Positions 1-6,111 of a DNA stretch of 6,280 nucleotides are shown here, piece by piece; the stretch's first letter is position 1; every line of letters starts with the position of its first letter. The position numbers and the translations under genes are program-made. The DNA is from UMGS1840 sp964537245 (GTDB lineage Bacteria > Bacillota > Clostridia > UMGS1840): the NCBI GenBank assembly GCA_964537245.1, contig CAZHZL010000107.1:1-6280 (forward strand), given 5' to 3'. A model generated the notes under the pieces. That model had not been told where the DNA came from and made no database searches. It was given only the letters and a program-made list of their open reading frames with translations.

Positions 1-94
1 TTAATCTTTTATCAATATCATCAGCATATCCAATCTTTACATATTCAGGAAAAGACGGATTTGTTAAGATATAAATAACACCTTTGTTTTCCAT
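1..94 (-). CDS. GIY-YIG-like (T5orf172/MUG113-type) protein, N-terminal part, cut by window edge
   Basis: Only the first 31 residues are in the window; the gene runs off the left edge. The visible protein begins MENKGVIYILTNPSFPEYVK and continues through IGYADDIDKRL. Residues 5-11 (GVIYILT) and 19-22 (VKIG) sit where the GIY and YIG strands lie in the GIY-YIG nuclease superfamily. R30 in DKRL matches the position of the conserved arginine on the following helix. This pattern is typical of the short T5orf172/MUG113 branch, often found near restriction and phage genes. The start is chosen because AAGAGGTG lies a few bases upstream. The gene starts 16 bases after the stop of the large restriction-modification gene, so it is probably cotranscribed with it. 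A nuclease role is inferred; catalytic residues further downstream are not visible. Confidence 0.72.
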   Translation of the reverse strand, partial: MENKGVIYILTNPSFPEYVKIGYADDIDKRL

Positions 95-98
95 ACTG

Positions 99-106
99 CA
101 CCTCTT
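99..106 (-). promoter_or_regulatory. Ribosome binding site of the GIY-YIG-like gene
   Basis: On the minus strand this reads AAGAGGTG, with the AGAGG core six bases before the ATG at 94. It lies wholly in the 16-base gap after the restriction-modification stop codon. The downstream gene therefore has its own initiation site but no room for its own promoter in the gap. Confidence 0.65.
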
Positions 107-110
107 TTGT

Positions 111-3100
111 TTACAAATACTTTTCGATTACTTTATTTTTCATACTTGACAGTTCTAATAATCGAGATTGTAAAGCAGAAATTTCCGATTGACATTTTTT
201 TACCTCATATATTATTTCTTTTTGTTTCATTAAAGGTATTGTAGGGATGTCAATATTTTGATAATACGAAATTGGAACTCTTCTGTGCCCACTTGCTCCT
301 GTCATATTTTTTTCAGCTTCAACTCGCACCTTTGGACGATTTAAAAATCCAAATACATAATCCGGCAGATAATTCTCATCACAACGCACAACATGAAACT
401 CACTACTGCCAAATGCAATGCCGTTTGTTAATCCTTTAGCAACAGCACATTTACCGTTTTCCATACAGGGAGTTATTTTTGCAATAATAATGTCATTCTC
501 TGCGAAATAGGTATAACCGCCTTTTTTAACCTCGCCAAATGGTCTTGATGTCATTTTTTCAATATATCCGTCATTGCTGACTGATGCCATTTCTACAAAT
601 GATACCATTGTATCATCTGATACACCTTGTAGAAGTGATTTTGATGGATTGAAAGAAGCAAGGGACGAAAGTTTAACGATGTTCTTCGCCCCCCCATTTT
701 TGGAAATTACTTCCAATTCATCGAAGATATTTTCAATCTTTTTGTGATATTCTTCGATGCTCATTCGGGTAGAGTTGTATTTCTCATCAATTTTTTCACA
801 CTCGGAAATAATTTGCTTTTGCACATCAAGTGGTGGAACAGGGATTTTCACTTCTTCTTTCAAATAGGTACTATTCAAGCTCTTGCCAAATGCCTTATCT
901 CCAACATTCTCAAGATTTATAATTTTACTGCTAAACAAATGAAATAAATAATTGTCCAACAGTTCAGTTTTATCTATTGGAATTAACCCAGCAATTGCTT
1001 CATTTGTATATAAATCTTTTCCAGCGATAGCCGTTTTGCCTATACTTAACTTGAAGCTTAATAATGTCGTACCTTTTGGGATTATTTTTACATTTGAATT
1101 ACTTATAGCTTCTTCGGTTATTTTTTCTTTTGTATCTGTTATAACTTGTCCTTGCATTTCAGCAATAGAAACCCATAAGTTTTCTCCTGAAAAATATGAA
1201 TTTATTGCTCTTGAAGGAGTTCCACCTATAACAACTAAACATTTTTTTCCTAATGGATACAAAGGATATTTGCTAACGATTTTAACTTCTTTTTTTACAC
1301 TTGTTCTAATTGCCTTATTAAAATTCAATCTTGAAAAATCAAGCATATCCGAAGTTTCAGCGACACTTACATAAACTTTATTTTCTTCTGTTATAGCAGG
1401 TGTTTTTTCTTCAAATGAGCTTCTTACAATATGAGCAAGGGTATTTTCTGCACATCTGTCATTATCATTATACATTTTACCACCAGGAGTAATAATCTGT
1501 ATTCCCTCATTACCTTTTCTATTACTCCAATCATAGCCCAAAAATTCTTTTTGCTTTGCATTATCAACAGGAGAGGTAATAATAACTGTTTGCTGATTGT
1601 AGGTTAGGGCAAAATATGTAAGCTTATCATTTTCTGCTGATTTTGCATAACTATAAAACCTGTTTAAAAGCTCTTTTGACTGTTCATCGGCAGATAAATT
1701 TTGATAAGCCTTCGTGTTCATATATTTTACAATCGAATTATCGCTCATAAATGCTTCAACATACACATTAAAATATTCATTTTGTTTTAATTCTGCAAAG
1801 GAAAGAGTTTGCAAAATAAAACTTTCATAAATACCTTTATCCACTTCTATTTTATTTATGTATGCTTCTAATATCTCTTTATCTTTCCAATCCTTTATTT
1901 CTTCGCCTGAAAGTATTGCATCTACGCTATCGGCAACTAAATCCGTATATTTGGGCGGTTCGTTATATTTTTCAAGGAAAAGAACAACTGTATTTGTACC
2001 TGTAGCTCCAAAGGTTTTACTTCCGAACTGAACAATGGCACGAATATAGAAATTCTTTAAAATATGCTCTCTTGCACCGACATAGCTTGCCGAGTCATTG
2101 CTTAAAATGCTTGACGGCAATACCACCGCAGCAATTCCTTGCGGTTTTAAAAGCTGTTCTATTCTTTCTACAAATAAAGTTTCTATTTCACTACCATTAT
2201 CGCCAATTGAGTTTAAAAGCGAAAATTCGTTGTTCTTTAATTGCAGGTGTTGTTTGAAATCCTTTACTGCATAGGGCGGATTTGCAACAAGTATATCAAA
2301 GCTCCCATTTTCTATTTGTCTTTCGGGAAGATTTTCAAGCCCATCGCCAAATATAATATTACCTTCTCCGGCTCCGTTCATATACAAAGAAATCTTAGAT
2401 ACACGAGCTAAACGATAGTCTTTTTCAACACCGAAAATATGGTCACGAACCCACGAATTTGTCCCATCGGTTTTAACAAAAGCATTTATCGCTTCAATCG
2501 CTTCTGTCAAAAAATGACCTGCTCCGCAAGCATAATCTATTATTTTGGGATAAACTGTACCTTTACTTGAATGAGTTATTTTTTCAATAGGCAAAGAGTC
2601 CCATATAAATCTTGTAATAGGCGTAGGTGTAAAAAACTGTCCTTCATTTTGCTTAAATCCTTTATTCAAAAGTTGCTCGAATAAATCGCCTAAAAATTGA
2701 TGCTTTGACGGATAAACAATTCTGTATCTTTCAAATAATTGAACGACCTCTACCAAAATTTTTCCATTCTGATAAAATAATTCTTCGTTGTGAACATCCT
2801 TGAAAGCAAAATCGTTATTGGAAAAGAATTTTAATATTCTGATTTTTTCCTTTAAATCTGCGATTGCCTTTTTTCTTGTGTGCCCTGTATATGTTGTAAA
2901 GAGCCATTCAGGATAATTTTCAGGAACATAAAAAATTTCTTCGTGCATAAAGGTTTCCATACCTTCTTTATGCAATCTTTGCAACCTATCCTGCAAGGTT
3001 TCATAGGTGTCAGTTCCTTGTTTGTATTGAAATTCAACCTCGTCATCATCGTTCTTGTTTATTTCATCAACTAATTTACATATAAATAAAGCCACAAGAC

Positions 3101-3908
3101 GATTGAAAGCATTTTCTTTATCGCTGACATTATTATGCCTTAAAATTTCTTCAAATCTATTTACAATTTTATCATCAGGGGTAAAATCTTTTAAATCTTT
3201 CTTTAAAAGCGGTTTTAATCCTATTTTATAAGCTACACTATCTGCTGAAAATATTAAATCATCGTGCCACTTTGAAGAATATGTTTCTTTCCATACATTA
3301 TGTTTTTCGGTAGCCGTATGAGCTGTTTCATAAAGCCTTACACTCTTATCTTTTTTTGCACTTATTATAACATTCGGGTCATCTTGACAGCTAATAGTCG
3401 GAGCTTTCCATATTATCTCATTATCTACAATATCGGAAGCATATAAAACAAGCCACCTTGTAGCTCGTTCTTGCTGCCAATAAGAAAACAACTGTGCTCC
3501 ATCTAAATTAGTGTCTTTATATGCTTTGTCAAATTCCTTGCCATAGGTCTTACACTCAACAATAAAAAGCATATCGCCTTCGGGTGATGATACACAAATG
3601 TCTGCTCTTCCGCTTTTAGCATCGTGTCCAAGATGCCATTCTTTTTCAAGCTCAATATGTTCAGGGCGATACCCTTTATCTAATAACTTATTGACACATT
3701 CAAAAACAACAAAATTTTCAGGAGCATCGAAACCATCGTTTCGCTCTCTTCCTTTAATCTCTTTGGGGTAGATTAACCTTTCATTATTAAAATCAACACA
3801 TAACTCACCCTCAAAATGAGAAAATGTTTTTGAATATATATTTGTTTTTGATGTTTCTATAAAATTCATCAAAGGTAAAATGTTTTTTAAATTACTCTTG
3901 TTAATCAT
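111..3908 (-). CDS. Single-chain restriction-modification enzyme: nuclease + N6-adenine methyltransferase + two-TRD specificity domain (type IIB/IIG-like)
   Basis: This 1265-residue protein carries all functions of a restriction-modification system. Residues about 1-170 form a PD-(D/E)XK nuclease like the HsdR N-terminus: GRAD (D103), VECK (E118, K120), and Q139 with Y143 as a QxxxY motif. Residues about 230-650 are a gamma-class adenine methyltransferase: QFFTP at 424-428 before motif I, DYACGAGHF at 458-466 for SAM binding, acidic E495, GDG at 521-523, catalytic NPPY at 543-546, and a motif VIII-like stretch near 633-647. A linker leads to two HsdS-like halves: TRD1 about 880-1022 with helix about 1023-1070, and TRD2 about 1075-1222 with helix about 1223-1265. 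Each half ends in a matching IPxxPL..QK.II motif. Size and order match AloI, CjeI and PpiI, which cut on both sides of a split site. The ATG at 3908 follows an AGGAG at nine bases. All motifs look intact. A type IIG enzyme cutting on one side only is the main alternative. Confidence 0.95.
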   Translation of the reverse strand: MINKSNLKNILPLMNFIETSKTNIYSKTFSHFEGELCVDFNNERLIYPKEIKGRERNDGFDAPENFVVFECVNKLLDKGYRPEHIELEKEWHLGHDAKSGRADICVSSPEGDMLFIVECKTYGKEFDKAYKDTNLDGAQLFSYWQQERATRWLVLYASDIVDNEIIWKAPTISCQDDPNVIISAKKDKSVRLYETAHTATEKHNVWKETYSSKWHDDLIFSADSVAYKIGLKPLLKKDLKDFTPDDKIVNRFEEILRHNNVSDKENAFNRLVALFICKLVDEINKNDDDEVEFQYKQGTDTYETLQDRLQRLHKEGMETFMHEEIFYVPENYPEWLFTTYTGHTRKKAIADLKEKIRILKFFSNNDFAFKDVHNEELFYQNGKILVEVVQLFERYRIVYPSKHQFLGDLFEQLLNKGFKQNEGQFFTPTPITRFIWDSLPIEKITHSSKGTVYPKIIDYACGAGHFLTEAIEAINAFVKTDGTNSWVRDHIFGVEKDYRLARVSKISLYMNGAGEGNIIFGDGLENLPERQIENGSFDILVANPPYAVKDFKQHLQLKNNEFSLLNSIGDNGSEIETLFVERIEQLLKPQGIAAVVLPSSILSNDSASYVGAREHILKNFYIRAIVQFGSKTFGATGTNTVVLFLEKYNEPPKYTDLVADSVDAILSGEEIKDWKDKEILEAYINKIEVDKGIYESFILQTLSFAELKQNEYFNVYVEAFMSDNSIVKYMNTKAYQNLSADEQSKELLNRFYSYAKSAENDKLTYFALTYNQQTVIITSPVDNAKQKEFLGYDWSNRKGNEGIQIITPGGKMYNDNDRCAENTLAHIVRSSFEEKTPAITEENKVYVSVAETSDMLDFSRLNFNKAIRTSVKKEVKIVSKYPLYPLGKKCLVVIGGTPSRAINSYFSGENLWVSIAEMQGQVITDTKEKITEEAISNSNVKIIPKGTTLLSFKLSIGKTAIAGKDLYTNEAIAGLIPIDKTELLDNYLFHLFSSKIINLENVGDKAFGKSLNSTYLKEEVKIPVPPLDVQKQIISECEKIDEKYNSTRMSIEEYHKKIENIFDELEVISKNGGAKNIVKLSSLASFNPSKSLLQGVSDDTMVSFVEMASVSNDGYIEKMTSRPFGEVKKGGYTYFAENDIIIAKITPCMENGKCAVAKGLTNGIAFGSSEFHVVRCDENYLPDYVFGFLNRPKVRVEAEKNMTGASGHRRVPISYYQNIDIPTIPLMKQKEIIYEVKKCQSEISALQSRLLELSSMKNKVIEKYL
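689..695 (-). repeat. G7 homopolymer in the hinge between TRD1 and TRD2
   Basis: Seven consecutive C on the plus strand give seven G in the coding strand, covering codons G1072, G1073 and the first base of A1074. The tract lies just after the helical spacer and just before TRD2. Loss of one G gives 31 altered codons after G1073 and then TAG, about 1104 residues in all. Gain of one G gives stop after about 1078 residues. Either change removes TRD2 but leaves nuclease, methyltransferase and TRD1 intact. I noticed no comparable G or C run elsewhere in this AT-rich window. A role as a contingency tract is inferred, and seven bases is at the short end for phase-variable tracts. Confidence 0.6.
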
Positions 3909-3969
3909 ACAATAAATCTCCTAACTATCTTGTTGTCCAAGTATGTCGTAAGTTGTACGGACACTTTTT
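3909..3969 (-). other. Short gap upstream of the restriction-modification gene with an overlapping mini-frame
   Basis: This 61-base gap separates the HipA-like remnant from the restriction-modification start. It holds the ribosome binding site and no convincing promoter. One minus-strand frame stays open from inside the remnant and ends in TGA overlapping the restriction-modification ATG (ATGA), reading about 30 codons with terminal residues VSVQLTTYLDNKIVRRFIV. It has only GTG starts and no Shine-Dalgarno. I do not call it a gene; it could be a translational-coupling leader or chance. Confidence 0.3.
3918..3922 (-). promoter_or_regulatory. Ribosome binding site of the restriction-modification gene
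   Basis: On the minus strand this is a perfect AGGAG nine bases before the ATG at 3908. It fixes that ATG as the start. The motif and spacing are identical to those of the DUF262 gene, which suggests similar initiation strength for both. Confidence 0.8.
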
Positions 3970-4311
3970 CTACATTTCCGCCCACATAATCGCTTTCTCA
4001 ATACGCTCCATAAGCTCGTTATATTGTCTTTCCGACAGATAAGTTTTGACTTCCGACAAATCTATCGTTTTCAGTTTTTCTGCTATATCCGTATGTTCCT
4101 TTATAAACCTTTCGCAAAGGTCGTCAAGAGGAAGGGATGCAGAATTGCCCATTGTTGTTCTTGTAAGCCCCAAGAAACCTTCCTGAAATGCTACATTATG
4201 GTCATAACACGGTGATACGGATTTTAGTTCAAATGTTTTGCTATCATAAAGCAAACCATAATTATCATCGTGCAAGTCGGGATTTGCGATAATGTAATTG
4301 AATATAAACAT
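3970..4311 (-). pseudogene. HipA-like kinase remnant (C-terminal catalytic lobe only)
   Basis: The 113-residue frame resembles the C-lobe of HipA/CtkA-like Ser/Thr kinases. Residues 10-17 (NPDLHDDN) match the HipA catalytic-loop pattern NxDxHxxN, with D12 as probable catalytic base and N17 as a metal ligand. D37 in PCYDHN fits the second metal-binding aspartate. Complete family members have roughly 300-440 residues, so the N-lobe with the ATP-binding loop is missing and kinase activity is unlikely. Before the ATG the frame stays open back into the end of the DUF262 gene, reaching a stop at 4390-4392. The preceding residues GLQR look family-like just before MFIFNYIIAN, which puts the break near 4312-4330, beside the DUF262 stop. 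A weak AAAGG at 4322-4326 could allow translation. GC is about 37% by hand count, unlike the DUF262 gene. A functional mini-protein is possible but less likely. Confidence 0.72.
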
Positions 4312-4334
4312 TCTCTGTAAGCCTTTGATTATGT

Positions 4335-6077
4335 TTAATTTAATAAACCATTTTCTTGTACATATTCTATGAATCCATTTATTATAGCCTTATTTCTTGT
4401 CAAAATATCAGTTTCCATAAAATCAGATTTCTCATTTGCAATTTTAATCAATTCTTGGTTTTTTGTTCCTTCTTTAAACTGACCTCTTGAATTTGTAAAA
4501 CCTTTATAATAGTTTACTTTATCAGAAAATCTGTAATCTGAAGCACGAATATTAATTCGTTTTTCAAGCAATGCTTTATTTCCTAACAATTCAATATTTT
4601 TAGCATCAGTAAGACTTCTTTCTTTTTCTTGTCTGTTTTTTGCATATATATGTTCTGTTTCAAATGTAGTTTCAATCGACAACAACTGTTGTTCTTCGTC
4701 TTGAAACGCCCACCAAGCAAGAATGGATTTTGTTATCGGTCTACCATTATAAAAGCCAAATGTTTCAAACAGACTTCTTAAAGTTTTTTCATTAAATTTA
4801 TAATCTTTAAACTCAACATTTCTATTTTCTACAATATTCACCATTTCTGCATAAACAGGTGTACGCAGAGCATTAACACCGGGATTAGTCAATGCGTATG
4901 ACCAAATAAATGCTGTGATTTTGTTTAAGAATGTATAAAATCTCTCATCATCTAACATTTCTTCGGTGTCTTTGTTTTGCATAAAATAGACAGTAACAAA
5001 ATATGTCCACATACCATTTGGAGCATAATTAAGTACAAATAATTTTCGGAGAACTCTATCAGAAAATCTTTCCACATTCTGATTTGAAACATCATTCCAA
5101 AATTGTGCTAAAACGATAAGATTTTCAAATAAATCATCATTCTTTAATAATTTGTAGCTATCTTTTTCATAAAATTTACGAAGTGCTTCTGTTGTTGAGC
5201 TTTTTATTCCCATTTTAGCTCTTTCATAGTACATATATCTGGTAAATAATTCATCCATAGGTGTTCCGGAAATAGGATGGAATATTTTTTCACAGAGTTC
5301 CTCTAATGATTTCCATTTCTTTATAAATTCATCCTTTTCACCTTTAGCAGAATAATATTTATAGAATTGTGCCTTGAATATGTCTGCATCTGAAAGTGGT
5401 TTACCTCTATCATTTAATGTTGAGAAAATTCTCAAAGCAGTATCTTGCGATTCAGCTTCAATTGGTAACAAGATACAATTATTCAAAATGCGAATAGGCA
5501 AATAAGAAAAATATCCGGGGAAAGAGTTGAGAAACTCTTCTATTTTGTTTTGGAAAAATCTATAATTTGTTGCATAATTGCTTTTCATTTCCTTTGGTGC
5601 ATTGCCATCTTTCAAAATAGATAGAAATTCATCTTTGTCATTATCAGTTGCAACTTCAGAATTGATTTTTAGGGCACTCATATTAGGTTTACCAAATTCG
5701 TCTGTTTTCCAAATACACTTTTCTATGCTTTCTCTAGTTGCTTTTGCTTCTGCATCTTGCATATTACCATAACGAGCATAAAATGCTCGTAGGAATAACA
5801 ATAATGTTGTTAGGCGTTGCTGTCCATCGATAATTTCCATTTTTTCATTTTCGTTTTTGAATGTAACAATCGGACCTAAGAAATACTCATCATTAGAACT
5901 ATTAAATTTATCTTTATCATTATCCGGGAAAGCAAAAGAAAATATATCTTCCCACAAAGTTAAGCACTCACTTTCGCTCCAAGCGTAAGGGCGTTGATAA
6001 TCTGGAATTAAAAAATCTGATTTTTTATTTTCAAACAATTCTTTTACTGTTTTTTGGTCGACATTTAATTTTGACAT
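4335..6077 (-). CDS. DUF262 and DUF1524 domain protein, GmrSD-like modification-dependent restriction candidate
   Basis: This complete 580-residue protein has an N-terminal DUF262 domain with a ParB-like fold. Its marks are IPDYQRPYAW at 24-33, DGQQRL at 84-89 (the nucleotide-binding or hydrolysis motif of the family) and FSTLNDRGKPLSDADIFK at 218-235. The middle is helical and undefined. The C-terminal DUF1524 His-Me-finger nuclease is marked by EHIYAKN (H476), LLGNKALLEKRIN at 497-509 and F517 with K520. The more usual EHILP is EHIYA here, so the proline is replaced, but the histidine is kept. In GmrSD and SspE this pairing uses NTP hydrolysis to control cutting of modified DNA. The target here is unknown. 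The ATG follows AGGAG at nine bases. The gene starts 34 bases after the Fic-like stop. At about 27% GC by hand sampling it is more AT-rich than its flanks, which suggests separate acquisition. Confidence 0.93.
   Translation of the reverse strand: MSKLNVDQKTVKELFENKKSDFLIPDYQRPYAWSESECLTLWEDIFSFAFPDNDKDKFNSSNDEYFLGPIVTFKNENEKMEIIDGQQRLTTLLLFLRAFYARYGNMQDAEAKATRESIEKCIWKTDEFGKPNMSALKINSEVATDNDKDEFLSILKDGNAPKEMKSNYATNYRFFQNKIEEFLNSFPGYFSYLPIRILNNCILLPIEAESQDTALRIFSTLNDRGKPLSDADIFKAQFYKYYSAKGEKDEFIKKWKSLEELCEKIFHPISGTPMDELFTRYMYYERAKMGIKSSTTEALRKFYEKDSYKLLKNDDLFENLIVLAQFWNDVSNQNVERFSDRVLRKLFVLNYAPNGMWTYFVTVYFMQNKDTEEMLDDERFYTFLNKITAFIWSYALTNPGVNALRTPVYAEMVNIVENRNVEFKDYKFNEKTLRSLFETFGFYNGRPITKSILAWWAFQDEEQQLLSIETTFETEHIYAKNRQEKERSLTDAKNIELLGNKALLEKRINIRASDYRFSDKVNYYKGFTNSRGQFKEGTKNQELIKIANEKSDFMETDILTRNKAIINGFIEYVQENGLLN
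5772..5790 (-). repeat. Perfect 8-bp inverted repeat with 3-base loop inside the DUF262 gene
   Basis: The arms ACGAGCAT and ATGCTCGT flank a 3-base loop and encode residues R97-R102 (RAFYAR). The mRNA could form a small stable hairpin about 290 bases into the coding region. No T-run follows it, so it is not a terminator. The repeat may simply follow from the near-symmetric amino acid sequence. Confidence 0.4.
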
Positions 6078-6086
6078 TGTTTTTTT

Positions 6087-6091
6087 CTCCT
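6087..6091 (-). promoter_or_regulatory. Ribosome binding site of the DUF262 gene
   Basis: A perfect AGGAG on the minus strand, nine bases before the ATG at 6077. An A7 run fills most of the spacer (6080-6086). This fixes the start of the 580-residue frame. Confidence 0.8.
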
Positions 6092-6111
6092 ATATATTTC
6101 TTGTAGTATTT

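Noticed and set aside
744..1374. Two plus-strand open frames opposite the specificity region (744-947 and 952-1374)
   Set aside because: They lie entirely inside the well-supported minus-strand fusion gene, have no recognisable domain, and read like hydrophobic shadow translations.
2072..3074. Open frames of 61-65 codons on both strands inside the methyltransferase and linker region
   Set aside because: All are contained in the minus-strand fusion gene in other frames, with no motif or supporting ribosome binding site.
3934..3969. Imperfect hairpin (TGTCC/GGACA plus GTA/TAC) followed by T5 on the plus strand
   Set aside because: It would only terminate plus-strand transcription, where there is no gene. 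The stem is bulged and the loop is 12 bases. On the minus strand no T-run follows.
3923..3990. Frame ending in VRTTYDILGQQDS before a TAG at the restriction-modification ribosome binding site
   Set aside because: The peptide looks protein-like and could be the tail of a lost gene, but it has no good start, overlaps the HipA-like frame, and I cannot assign it to a family.
4024..4215. 63-codon plus-strand open frame opposite the HipA-like remnant
   Set aside because: It is antisense to a frame with clear HipA motifs and shows no family resemblance.
4681..4693. Short palindrome AACAAC/GTTGTT in the DUF262 gene
   Set aside because: Low-complexity 6-bp arms within coding sequence; expected by chance.
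5578..5772. 64-codon plus-strand open frame opposite the DUF262 gene
   Set aside because: It is a shadow frame within a confident coding region.
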